A stretch of DNA of 64,000 nt from Variovorax paradoxus (GTDB taxonomy: Bacteria > Pseudomonadota > Gammaproteobacteria > Burkholderiales > Burkholderiaceae_C). Location: NCBI RefSeq assembly GCF_018614955.1, contig NZ_JAGGNV010000018.1, positions 1 through 64,000 of the forward strand, written 5' to 3'. The position numbers were made by a program, and so were the translations under genes. Position 1 is the stretch's first letter; every line of letters starts with the position of its first letter. The notes below the pieces were generated by a model. The model did no database searches. It saw nothing but the letters and a program-made list of their open reading frames with translations, and was not told the origin of the DNA. Shown here in pieces: positions 1-6,992 of the stretch.

Positions 1-2
1 GG

Positions 3-224
3 TTCGGCTTCTACGCGCCGGCAAAGACGCCGGCCGCGCAGATCGCCGCCGCGAACGCAGCCATCAACGCCGCGATCAAGGACAAGGCCGTGATCGACAG
101 CCTGGCCGTGGTCGGGCTGATCGCCCAGGGCTCGACCGCCGAGGAGATGGCCCGCTCGCAGCGCGCCGAGTTCGAGCGCTGGGGGCCGCTGGTCAAGAAG
201 GTCGGCTTCACGGCCGAGTCCTGA
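3..224 (+). CDS. Bug/TctC-family tripartite tricarboxylate transporter substrate-binding protein, C-terminal part
   Basis: Only the last 73 codons are inside the window; the reading frame is open from base 3 to the TGA at 222-224. The visible end reads FYAPAKTPAAQI, then an alanine-rich helix, then GSTAEEMARSQRAEFERWG and KKVGF near the terminus. This is the usual ending of periplasmic Bug proteins, which bind carboxylates for TTT-type transporters and are greatly expanded in Comamonadaceae. The stop lies 13 bases before the next ATG, so it probably belongs to the same operon as the following dehydrogenase and acyl-CoA ligase. The ligand cannot be inferred. The family call is firm; start and signal peptide are off the left edge. 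Confidence 0.85.
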   Translation, partial: FGFYAPAKTPAAQIAAANAAINAAIKDKAVIDSLAVVGLIAQGSTAEEMARSQRAEFERWGPLVKKVGFTAES

Positions 225-237
225 CGGGGTGGCGCAC

Positions 238-1179
238 ATGAACACGGCCATCACACGCGTCGCGGTCGTCGGCACCGGCGTGATCGGCGCCAGCTGGGCC
301 GCCTACTTCCTCGCCCGCGGGCTCGACGTCGATGCCACCGATCCTTCGCCGGGCGCCGAGGCGCGGCTGCGTGAAGCGGTGGCGCAGCACTGGCCGACGC
401 TACAGCGCTTCGGCCTGGCCGAAAACGCATCGGTGGAAAGGCTGCGCTTCCATGCCACGCTGGAAGACGCGGTGCGCGACGCCGATTTCGTGCAGGAGAA
501 CGGCCCCGAGCGCCTGGACTTCAAGATCGATCTGTTCCGCCGCATGGACGCGGCCGCCAAGCCGCAGGCGATCCTCGCATCGAGCTCCTCGGGCCTGGCG
601 ATCAGCGGCGTGCAGTCCGGCTGCGCGCATCCCGAACGCGTGGTGCTGGGCCATCCCTTCAACCCGCCGCACCTGATTCCGCTGGTCGAGGTGATCGGCG
701 GCACAGCCACGTCGCCCGCGGTCATCGAGCGCACGATGGCCTTCTATGCCGCGATCGGCAAGCGCCCGATCCACGTGAAGCGCGAGGTCAAGGGCCATAT
801 CGCGAATCGGCTGCAGGCCGCGCTGTGGCGCGAGGCCTTCCACCTGGTCGACCAGGGCGTGGCCTCGGTGGCCGACATCGATGCGGCCATCGCGCACGGC
901 CCCGGCCTGCGCTGGGCCGTGATGGGCCCGTTCATGAACCTGCATCTCTCCGGCGGCGCCGGCGGCATCGCACATGTGCTCGCGCACCTGGGCGGGCCGA
1001 TCGAGGACTGGTGGAAGGATCTGGGTACGCCGACGATGACGGCCGAACTCAAGCAGCAGGTGGCCGAGGGCGTGGCCGCGGAGCTGGGCGAACGCCGCAC
1101 CAGCGACCTGGAGGCCACGCGCGATACCCTGCTGGTGGACCTGATTCGTGCCAAGGCGAACTCCGGCACACTCGAATAA
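238..1179 (+). CDS. 3-hydroxyacyl-CoA dehydrogenase family protein, L-carnitine-dehydrogenase-like
   Basis: A predicted cytosolic NAD-dependent dehydrogenase of about 313 residues, the usual length for single-domain carnitine/hydroxyacyl-CoA dehydrogenases. The N-terminal Rossmann fold has GTGVIGASW. Family hallmarks follow: DADFVQENGPERLDFK, SSSSGLAISG, and HPFNPPHLIPLVEV with the expected catalytic His. The helical second domain has EVKGHIANRLQAALWREA and GPGLRWAVMGPF. An in-frame GTG at 229 could start the protein nine bases earlier; I prefer the ATG at 238 because GGGGTGG lies just upstream. The gene is 23 bases before the ligase gene. The substrate is unknown: L-carnitine or a 3-hydroxyacyl-CoA are the main possibilities. 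The aromatic-acid-type ligase next door suggests a side-chain 3-hydroxyacyl-CoA, but that is inference. Confidence 0.85.
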   Translation: MNTAITRVAVVGTGVIGASWAAYFLARGLDVDATDPSPGAEARLREAVAQHWPTLQRFGLAENASVERLRFHATLEDAVRDADFVQENGPERLDFKIDLFRRMDAAAKPQAILASSSSGLAISGVQSGCAHPERVVLGHPFNPPHLIPLVEVIGGTATSPAVIERTMAFYAAIGKRPIHVKREVKGHIANRLQAALWREAFHLVDQGVASVADIDAAIAHGPGLRWAVMGPFMNLHLSGGAGGIAHVLAHLGGPIEDWWKDLGTPTMTAELKQQVAEGVAAELGERRTSDLEATRDTLLVDLIRAKANSGTLE

Positions 1180-1202
1180 CCAGCGCATTCAGGAGACACG
1201 CG

Positions 1203-3017
1203 ATGAAAGCCACCGGCTTCTTCGACGACGAGCGCCAGCTCGCCCCACCCCGCACCCTGCGCATCGACTTCGACGACGGCTCCTTCGCGCTGCGCTCGCC
1301 GGTGGCGCTCAGGCCCTATGCGCGCTGCATCGGCGAATGGCTGGAGCGCTGGGCGCGCGAGACGCCCGATGCGCTGGCGCTGGCCGAGCGCGACGAAACC
1401 GGCGAGGGCTGGCGCCGGCTCGACTACCGTGCGCTGCGCCGCGCGGTCGGTGCCGTGGCGCAGGGCCTGCTGGACCTGGGCGTGCCGGCAGACAAGCCGG
1501 TGGTGATCCTCTCCGACAACGCGATCGACCATGCGGTGCTGATGCTCGCCGCCATGCACATCGGCCGCACCGCCTGCTCGCTCTCCAGCGCCTATTCGCG
1601 CATGGCGAAGGACCCGACGCGGCTGCACAGCATGCTGCGCGCGCTCGGGCCGGCGCTGATCTATGCCTCGGACGCCAAGGTCTACGGCAGCGCACTGGCA
1701 AGCTCGGGCATCGACGCGCCGGCGGTGTTCAGCCGCAACGCCGACGCCCACCCGGGCGCGCTCAGCTTCGCGCAGCTGCTCGAAACCGAGGAAACGCCGG
1801 CCGTCATGCAGGCCTTCGAAGCCATCCTGCCCGACACCCACGCCAAGTACCTGCTGACCTCGGGCTCCACCGGCAAGCCCAAGGTGGTGATCAACACGCA
1901 CCGCATGCTGTGCGCCAACCAGCAGATGATTGCGCAGACCTGGCGCTTCCTTGACCAGGAGCCGCCGGTGCTGGTGGACTGGCTGCCCTGGAGCCACACC
2001 TTCGGCGCCAACCACAACTTCAACATCGTGCTCAGCCACGGCGGCGCGCTCTACATCGACGAGGGCCGGCCGGCGCCGGGGCTGATCGAGAAGACGGTGC
2101 GCAACCTGCGCGAGGTGCGGCCCACGCTGCTCTTCAACGTGCCGCGCGGCTACGACATGCTGCTGCCCTTCCTCGAAGCGGACGAGGCGCTCGCGGCCGA
2201 GGCCTTCTCGCGCCTGCGCCTGTGCTTCTACGCCGCCGCGGCGCTCGCGCCCTCGACCTGGCAGCGGCTCGAAGCGGTGGCGCGGCGCGCGCGGCCCACG
2301 CAGCCGCTTTGGCTCACCACTTCATGGGGCGCGACCGAGACCTCGCCCGCGATCACCTCGGCGCACTGGAAGCTCGACGGCGCAGGCTGCATCGGCGCGC
2401 CGCTGCCGGGGCTGGAGCTGAAGTTCGTCCCCAACGGCGACAAGCTGGAGATGCGGGTCAAGGGCGTGTCGGTGTTTCCCGGCTATCGCGGTGCGCCGCG
2501 CGAGACCGCGCAGGCCTTCGACGAGGAGGGCTACTACCGCATCGGCGACGCGGGCTACCTGGTCGACGACACGCGGCCCGAGCGCGGCGTGATGTTCAAC
2601 GGCCGCGTGGCCGAGGACTTCAAGCTCACCAGCGCCACCTGGGTGTCGGTGGGCACGCTGCGCGTGGAGCTGGTCTCGCGGCTTGCGCCGCTGGTGCAGG
2701 ACGTCGTGATCACCGGCCACGACCGCGAGGCGGTCGGCATGCTGGTGTTTGCCAGCCCGCAGGGCGCCGCGCTGCCGCGCGAGGAGCTGGCGGCCGCGCT
2801 GCGCCGCACGATGGCAGCCATGCGCGACGCCGGTGCGGGCTCCTCGCAACGCCCGGTGTGCGCGCTGGTGCTCGCCACCCCACCGGACATCGATGCCGGC
2901 GAGATTACCGACAAGGGCTACATCAACCAGCGCGCGGTGCTGACGCGGCGCGCGGCCGAGGTCGAGCGGCTGCATGGCAGCGCAGCCGATCCGGAGGTGG
3001 TGCGCCTGGACGATTGA
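1203..3017 (+). CDS. Feruloyl-CoA synthase type AMP-dependent acyl-CoA ligase
   Basis: A 604-residue member of the adenylate-forming ligase family that would activate a carboxylic acid to its CoA thioester using ATP. The adenylation P-loop YLLTSGSTGKPK lies near residue 220, followed by DWLPWSHTFG, TSWGATETSP and, in the C-terminal half, YYRIGDAG and the unusual FNGRVAEDFKL with TWVSVGTLR. The last two features are typical of feruloyl-CoA synthases rather than general fatty-acid ligases. The start is the ATG at 1203 with AGGAGA upstream; upstream codons open in the same frame belong to the antisense shadow of the preceding gene. With the dehydrogenase and the Bug protein it forms a probable catabolic operon. 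Whether ferulate itself is the substrate cannot be told. A diverged copy of its 3' end lies at 5123-5221. Confidence 0.85.
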   Translation: MKATGFFDDERQLAPPRTLRIDFDDGSFALRSPVALRPYARCIGEWLERWARETPDALALAERDETGEGWRRLDYRALRRAVGAVAQGLLDLGVPADKPVVILSDNAIDHAVLMLAAMHIGRTACSLSSAYSRMAKDPTRLHSMLRALGPALIYASDAKVYGSALASSGIDAPAVFSRNADAHPGALSFAQLLETEETPAVMQAFEAILPDTHAKYLLTSGSTGKPKVVINTHRMLCANQQMIAQTWRFLDQEPPVLVDWLPWSHTFGANHNFNIVLSHGGALYIDEGRPAPGLIEKTVRNLREVRPTLLFNVPRGYDMLLPFLEADEALAAEAFSRLRLCFYAAAALAPSTWQRLEAVARRARPTQPLWLTTSWGATETSPAITSAHWKLDGAGCIGAPLPGLELKFVPNGDKLEMRVKGVSVFPGYRGAPRETAQAFDEEGYYRIGDAGYLVDDTRPERGVMFNGRVAEDFKLTSATWVSVGTLRVELVSRLAPLVQDVVITGHDREAVGMLVFASPQGAALPREELAAALRRTMAAMRDAGAGSSQRPVCALVLATPPDIDAGEITDKGYINQRAVLTRRAAEVERLHGSAADPEVVRLDD

Positions 3018-3052
3018 GCGACGAGCCTTGCGGCCAGGAGCTCGAAAAGCGG

Positions 3053-3193
3053 CTATGGGGCGTTCATGTAGCGCTCGACCTCGCAGGCCTGCCCTGCGGG
3101 ATCGGCGCTGCAGGCCGTCGGAGGCGGTGCATTTGCCGCGCCCGCGCAGCCTGCCAGGATGAGAACACCAGCGATCGCGAAGATGGCTCGCAT
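3053..3193 (-). CDS. Small predicted lipoprotein, 46 aa
   Basis: A short gene in the gap after the ligase, on the opposite strand. It starts with ATG at 3193, with AAGGAG seven bases upstream, and ends with TAG at 3053-3055. The protein begins MRAIFAIAGVLILAGC, a typical type II signal peptide with lipobox LAGC, so the mature lipid-anchored part would begin at Cys16. The remaining 30 residues are rich in Ala and Pro, with two further cysteines (Cys28 and Cys38), and end ERYMNAP. Such entericidin-sized envelope lipoproteins are common, but I cannot assign this one to a named family. The ribosome-binding site and lipobox support it being real. Confidence 0.65.
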   Translation of the reverse strand: MRAIFAIAGVLILAGCAGAANAPPPTACSADPAGQACEVERYMNAP

Positions 3194-3351
3194 TGCGTCT
3201 CCTTGGTCGACAGCCTCGCGGCTATGACCGGCGTGCGAGGCTCGCCCACGATACCGCAGGCATTCCGACCCCGCAGCGATAGCCGAAGCTTGTCGAACGA
3301 CGCCTTGGCACCCCGGTCCCGTTTAAGCTTCGCCGATCAAGCCTGTCCGGA

Positions 3352-3744
3352 ATGCAAAAGACGACGCCTGCTGCCAGTCCCGACGCCTATGTGGCCGCCC
3401 TCGATGGCTGGCGTCGGGCGTGCGTCGAGGAATTGCGTGCGGTGGTTCGCGCCGCGTCGGCGATGGAGGAGGTCGTGAAATGGCGCCACCTCTTCTATCT
3501 CGCGAACGGGCCCGTGCTCCTCATTCGCGCGGAGGAAGCCCGGGTACTGTTCGGCTTCTGGCGAGGGCAGCAGCTGCGCACCATCGAACCCCGGCTCAAG
3601 CCTGGAGGAAAGTACGAAATGGCCACGCTGGAACTGCAAGAGGGAACGGCCGTCGACCCCGCCACGGTGCGCCTCCTGACGCGAAAAGCGGTCGCCCTCA
3701 ATCGAACGCTCGGTGATCCGACTCTCGCAGTGAAGCGCGACTGA
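3352..3744 (+). CDS. DUF1801 domain protein
   Basis: A 130-residue soluble protein. It shows the pattern of the DUF1801 (YdhG-like) fold: an N-terminal helix with DAYVAALDGWR, a central EEVVKWRHLFYLANGP, then FGFWRGQQL and a Lys/Gly-rich turn before a short C-terminal helix. Family members are small single-domain proteins whose biochemical role is not established. The ATG at 3352 follows CCGGA. The gene stands alone between oppositely oriented genes, with its stop 15 bases from the stop of the convergent gene. No function is proposed. Confidence 0.7.
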   Translation: MQKTTPAASPDAYVAALDGWRRACVEELRAVVRAASAMEEVVKWRHLFYLANGPVLLIRAEEARVLFGFWRGQQLRTIEPRLKPGGKYEMATLELQEGTAVDPATVRLLTRKAVALNRTLGDPTLAVKRD

Positions 3745-3759
3745 ACAACTGACGCAGGC

Positions 3760-4503
3760 TCAGCCGAGCTGCAGCGGGTTGCGGCGCGCTTCGTCGAGAC
3801 GGCGCTGGCGCAAGGGTTCGGCACACTGCGGGCTGCGGCGGGCGGAGGGTTGCGCGCACGCGTAGTTCGTGCAGACCGCGTGGAAGATGAAGCTCAGGCC
3901 CGTGCACTTGGCCAACGGGCCCCGGGCGCCGGCGCGGACCAGCAGCGGTGGTGCAGCGGCGCGGGCCGATGAAGACCTGCGCGAGGTTTTGCCCGAGGTC
4001 GCGCGGGACCGCTCCGGAGTGACGGCAGCGGGTTCGGTCTCCTCCGCCTTCGGCGCCAGTGCCAGCGCGACGGCCGGCCCAGCAGGCGACGCGTGCGTCG
4101 GCGTTTTGTCGCTCGCCGAAGAGAAGGATCCGTCACGCGGCCCGAAGGCCGCGACGACCACGAGCGGGATCACCACGGTCCATGCGGCCAGCAAAGCAAC
4201 GGCGCGCAGTGGCCTCCTCGCCACGACGGGCGATGCAGTCTTCGGCTCGTTGTCGGCCGGCAGTGCCGCCAGGCGGTCGGCGAGCCGGCGCCGCCGTCGC
4301 TCCTCGTCGGCTGCCAGTCTCGCGAACTGTCTGAGCTGCGCTTCCGTGGGACCCGGGCCGCCGCGAATGAAGCTTCCGAACGAGCGGACGATGTCGGCCT
4401 GCGCCTCTTCTCTTGCGCTCGCCGCGTCGCGGGCGGCGTCCAACTGGGCGCCGATCGACACCTCTGTTGTCCGCGCAGACCTTGAATCGAAACCCTGTGA
4501 CAT
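3760..4503 (-). CDS. Hypothetical single-pass membrane protein with Cys-containing C-terminal tail
   Basis: A 247-residue protein of unknown function. The start is the ATG at 4503, with GGAAGG five bases upstream; an in-frame ATG seven codons earlier lacks this. The N-terminal 80 residues are charged, helical and Arg/Glu rich (ADEERRRRRLADRLA). One transmembrane segment follows around residues 97-115 (VALLAAWTVVIPLVVVAAF), then a low-complexity Ala/Ser/Pro linker. The last 50 residues hold four cysteines in CTGLSF, AVCTNYACAQP and PQCAEP. A similar Cys tail is seen in other Burkholderiales envelope proteins, from memory and not verified. Topology would put the tail in the periplasm. It may be an envelope-anchored regulator, but nothing proves that. 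Confidence 0.6.
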   Translation of the reverse strand: MSQGFDSRSARTTEVSIGAQLDAARDAASAREEAQADIVRSFGSFIRGGPGPTEAQLRQFARLAADEERRRRRLADRLAALPADNEPKTASPVVARRPLRAVALLAAWTVVIPLVVVAAFGPRDGSFSSASDKTPTHASPAGPAVALALAPKAEETEPAAVTPERSRATSGKTSRRSSSARAAAPPLLVRAGARGPLAKCTGLSFIFHAVCTNYACAQPSARRSPQCAEPLRQRRLDEARRNPLQLG

Positions 4504-4619
4504 CTTTACCTTCCGACACGACAAGCCATAAGCAGGGGATCACATCCGAGCCTCCGAATTTTTCTGTCGGACATCGCCTGATGTCCTTGTCCCGCTGGTA
4601 ACCGCGCGTTAAGAAGAGC

Positions 4620-5081
4620 CTAGCGCTGCAGACGTGCCGCAAGCCGAGCCAGTTTGGAAGCCCACTGGTTCGGCTTTTCTTCTCCCCATTGCTGGGCGAG
4701 CTCGGAGACATTGCGGTCCGCGACGCGGGCCAGGGCCTGCCTGGCGCGCGATGCAAGCGCCTGCAGTTCTTCCGGTCGCTTGCCGGCCAGGCAGGGCACT
4801 GCCCGCGCCTTCGATGCCGCGGTGTCTCTTGCGATGGCACCGGCAATCAGCTCGGCGACGGCGACCGCAGTGGCGCCGTCGTCCGCATCGACGTAGCTTG
4901 CGAGGAGCGCCATGTCCAGGGCCTCGGACGCGAGGGCCGGATGGGTCGAGCGCGCGCACTCGGCCAGCCATTCCTGTGCGGCGTCGTTGTCGAAGGCGCC
5001 GTCGCCCCACGCTCCGGCATGCGCCGCCAGCTTCATCGAAAGCGCAAGTGCGGCAATAAACAAGTGCTTCGGACGGCTCAC
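4620..5081 (-). CDS. DUF4259 domain protein, exported
   Basis: A 153-residue protein with a likely cleavable signal peptide (MSRPKHLFIAALALSMKLAAHA). The mature protein begins with GAWGDGAFDNDAAQEWLAE, the hallmark of DUF4259, whose members are small and uncharacterised. The rest is helical, with several Ala-rich repeats and a conserved-looking EEKPNQWASKLARL near the end. Because most DUF4259 proteins I know of lack signal peptides, the exported form is a mild oddity. It is transcribed in the same direction as the hypothetical genes on either side but separated by over 100 bases on one side. Function unknown. Confidence 0.7.
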   Translation of the reverse strand: MSRPKHLFIAALALSMKLAAHAGAWGDGAFDNDAAQEWLAECARSTHPALASEALDMALLASYVDADDGATAVAVAELIAGAIARDTAASKARAVPCLAGKRPEELQALASRARQALARVADRNVSELAQQWGEEKPNQWASKLARLAARLQR

Positions 5082-5122
5082 CGGGTCCCCCTCATCGCAG
5101 CCGCCATGACTGCCGGCAGCAA

Positions 5123-5221
5123 GGCTACATCAACCAGCGCGCACTGCCGGCGCGGCGCGCGGCCGGGCTCGAAAAGCTCTCCGGCAGAGCCAGCGATGCA
5201 GTGGTCATCCGGCCGGACTGG
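5123..5221 (+). pseudogene. Relic of a second feruloyl-CoA synthase 3' end
   Basis: Read in the frame starting at 5123, 32 codons match the last residues of the ligase at 1203-3017 without a gap: GYINQRA is identical and 19 of 32 residues agree overall. At DNA level, a 20-base block beginning GGCTACATCAAC is identical between the two places. Where the ligase ends in GAC-GAT-TGA, this copy has GAC-TGG and stays open, so its stop codon is gone. Nothing upstream of 5121 resembles the ligase. It therefore looks like the remaining tail of a lost paralogue. It lies antisense to the last codons of the gene at 5125-5877. Confidence 0.7.
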
Positions 5222-5877
5222 AGCACGGCCAGGTCGGTCTCCACTTCGAGGAAGCAGGCCAGCATCGCATTGACGCCCGGCGCGCGGCCGGTCCGGTCGC
5301 GCCAGTGCGGCAGCTCGTGGTCCATCTGGGTGCAGAGATCTTTCCAGGCCTCGGCCAGCGCAGCCCAGGGCACGACCGCGGGCTCGCTGACACGCCCCGC
5401 CAGCAGCAGGAGCGGCCGCCGCAGCGAGGGTGTCTGCTCCAGCAGCAGGCGACAGCGGCGGAATTCGCTCGCGCTGCGCGGCAGGTCGAGCGCGGTACCC
5501 CCGTAGTGCGGAGGGCGAACGCCGGTCAAGAGCGTGAAGAGCGCCAGGCTCGACAGCCCCTGTTCACCCGCCGCCAGCCAACGCACTGCATCCGGCTGGA
5601 GCCGGCGCGCGGCACGGCCCAGCTGTGCGCGCACGCGTCCCATGGCAGCGGGCGCTTCCTGCTCGCGAATGCGCGCCAGCCCCTGCGGCGGGCCGAGGAC
5701 CGCGGTAGCGCCCAGCATGCGCGCCACGTCGGCATGCAGCACATCGATGTCGCTCGCCTCTTTCAAGAGCAGCAGCCAGTCGCGCAGCGGCATGTGGCCG
5801 TACACGATCCTGCAGCCTTCGCGCTGCTGGATCCTGTAGTTCGGCTCGCCCGGGGCCAGCGTCTTCGTGGGGGTCAT
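5125..5877 (-). CDS. Hypothetical protein whose C-terminus overlaps a ligase relic
   Basis: A 250-residue soluble protein, start ATG at 5877. I do not recognise a family. It has an N-terminal segment with REGCRIVYGHMPLRDWLLLL, a helical alanine/arginine-rich centre, and HWRDRTGRAPGVNAML followed by CFLEVETDLAVLQSG. From about residue 218 onward the coding strand is simply the complement of the feruloyl-CoA synthase relic at 5123-5221. The final ~30 residues (RMTTASLALPES to the end) are therefore probably not ancestral: the original stop was lost or displaced when the relic came to lie here. The protein may still be functional. There is no signal peptide or membrane segment. Confidence 0.6.
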   Translation of the reverse strand: MTPTKTLAPGEPNYRIQQREGCRIVYGHMPLRDWLLLLKEASDIDVLHADVARMLGATAVLGPPQGLARIREQEAPAAMGRVRAQLGRAARRLQPDAVRWLAAGEQGLSSLALFTLLTGVRPPHYGGTALDLPRSASEFRRCRLLLEQTPSLRRPLLLLAGRVSEPAVVPWAALAEAWKDLCTQMDHELPHWRDRTGRAPGVNAMLACFLEVETDLAVLQSGRMTTASLALPESFSSPAARRAGSARWLM

Positions 5878-5963
5878 GCCGGTATATCGGCAGACCGGGG
5901 GCCGGCGAACAGGGCGGCGCCGGAAAAAATGCCGCGGGAGCGCTCACTCCGGCTTCCTCCCGC

Positions 5964-6527
5964 TCACCAGCGCGCCGCCCACGACTCCAGCGGCACGCGC
6001 GCCGCATTGCAGACATAGCTGATCGCGTGGTACCAGCCGGCGAGCATCAGCAGTTCGATGAGCTGCGGCGGCGTCCATTGCGCCGACAACGATTGCCAGA
6101 GCGCGTCGTCGACATCGGCCTTGTCGTGCAGCGCGTCCACCATCTGCAACAGCAGCCGATCACGCGGTGCAAGCACTTCGAGGTCGGCGACGGCCGAGAC
6201 GATGGCCTCGCGCTCACGTTCGCCCAGTCCCGCAGCCTGGGCGAACGCCGCCCAATGCACGCCCCACTCGTACTCCGCGCCGCAGCGCACGCACACGCGC
6301 AGGATGACGATCTCCCGATCGCGCAGCGCAAGGCTTGCCTTGCGGCCCAGCAGGTAGCCGCCCCATGGCATCGATCGTTCCGCCAGCACCGGATTGATCG
6401 CCAGTACCCGGAAGAGCGCCAGAATTTCCGGCGCATCGGGCGGCGTCATCTTTTTCAGCAGCGCACCGAGTTCTTCCGGATGGGGCGGGGCAAGCGGTGC
6501 GATGCGTGGTTCGGACGGGGTCGTCAT
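5964..6527 (-). CDS. Carboxymuconolactone decarboxylase (AhpD-like) family protein
   Basis: A 187-residue all-helical protein of the CMD/AhpD superfamily. The diagnostic stretch REIVILRVCVRCGAEYEWGVH gives a CxxC pair (Cys79, Cys82) followed by the Glu and His of the proton-relay motif, as in peroxidase-type and decarboxylase-type members. A C-terminal helix carries LIELLMLAGWYHAISYVCNAA, the usual ending. It is divergently transcribed from the HxlR regulator at 6628, with two perfect 17-bp palindromes between them, so it is almost certainly that regulator's target. Likely roles are disulfide-linked peroxide or electrophile detoxification, or a ring-opening decarboxylation; the sequence does not decide. 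Confidence 0.85.
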   Translation of the reverse strand: MTTPSEPRIAPLAPPHPEELGALLKKMTPPDAPEILALFRVLAINPVLAERSMPWGGYLLGRKASLALRDREIVILRVCVRCGAEYEWGVHWAAFAQAAGLGEREREAIVSAVADLEVLAPRDRLLLQMVDALHDKADVDDALWQSLSAQWTPPQLIELLMLAGWYHAISYVCNAARVPLESWAARW

Positions 6528-6560
6528 CGGCGATTCCTCTGGCTAGAATGGCTGCGTTTC

Positions 6561-6577
6561 GCTACGAAATTCGTAGC
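6561..6577. promoter_or_regulatory. Palindromic operator 1 for the HxlR-type regulator (predicted)
   Basis: GCTACGAAATTCGTAGC is a perfect palindrome of two 8-base arms about one central base. It lies 34 bases upstream of the CMD-family start and faces a second palindrome with the same outer arms at 6596-6612, 35 bp centre to centre. Its position between the divergent genes makes it a strong candidate operator. Confidence 0.75.
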
Positions 6578-6595
6578 GGCAGAGTGCAGTCTATC

Positions 6596-6612
6596 GCTAC
6601 GGATTCCGTAGC
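6596..6612. promoter_or_regulatory. Palindromic operator 2 for the HxlR-type regulator (predicted)
   Basis: GCTACGGATTCCGTAGC, again two perfect 8-base arms about one base, ends 15 bases before the HxlR start codon. It shares the GCTACG/CGTAGC arms with operator 1 and differs only in the inner two bases of each arm and the centre. Binding here would be expected to give autoregulation. Confidence 0.75.
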
Positions 6613-6627
6613 GCAATCACCTCCAGC

Positions 6628-6948
6628 ATGAACGCCAAGACCTCAGATGCCCTCCCCGTCACGGCCCGGCGCCCGATCATGGCGCTGCTCGAGCAGCTCG
6701 GCCGCAAGGGCACATTGCGCATCCTCTGGGAGTTGCGCGACGGCGCGCCGCAGAGCTTCCGGCTGCTGCAGACGAATGCGGGCGAGATGTCGCCCTCGGT
6801 CCTGAACGACCGCCTCAAGGAGCTGCGCGCGCTGAACATCGTCGAGCTGGCCGAGCTGGGCTATGCGCTGACCGAATCGGGCGTCGAGCTCGTGAAGCGC
6901 CTGAAGCCGCTCAACCAGTGGGCCGACCGCTGGTTCGACGAACTTTGA
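6628..6948 (+). CDS. HxlR-family winged-helix transcriptional regulator
   Basis: A 106-residue DNA-binding protein, the normal size for HxlR regulators. The winged helix runs through LLEQLGRKGTLRILWEL, FRLLQTNAGEMSPSVLNDRLKELRAL (recognition helix) and the wing VELAELGYALTESG; the C-terminal helix LKPLNQWADRWF is the usual dimerisation part. HxlR proteins bind inverted repeats as dimers and often sense electrophiles or redox change. This one lacks cysteine, so it is not a simple thiol switch. It sits divergent to the CMD-family gene across two matching palindromes, implying control of that gene and itself. The next gene downstream starts 44 bases after its stop, behind its own repeat. Confidence 0.9.
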   Translation: MNAKTSDALPVTARRPIMALLEQLGRKGTLRILWELRDGAPQSFRLLQTNAGEMSPSVLNDRLKELRALNIVELAELGYALTESGVELVKRLKPLNQWADRWFDEL

Positions 6949-6978
6949 TAATTTGTCCAGATATAGATAATCTGTCCA
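6947..6978 (+). promoter_or_regulatory. Tandem 13-bp repeat upstream of the ammonia-lyase gene
   Basis: GATAATTTGTCCA (6947-6959) and GATAATCTGTCCA (6966-6978) are direct repeats with one mismatch and a 19-bp period, roughly two DNA turns. They form an AT-rich island in the 44-base gap before the ATG at 6993. Tandem same-face repeats like these are typical binding sites for a regulator or overlap a promoter; no regulator can be named. Confidence 0.45.
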
Positions 6979-6992
6979 CATCGAGGAACGCC

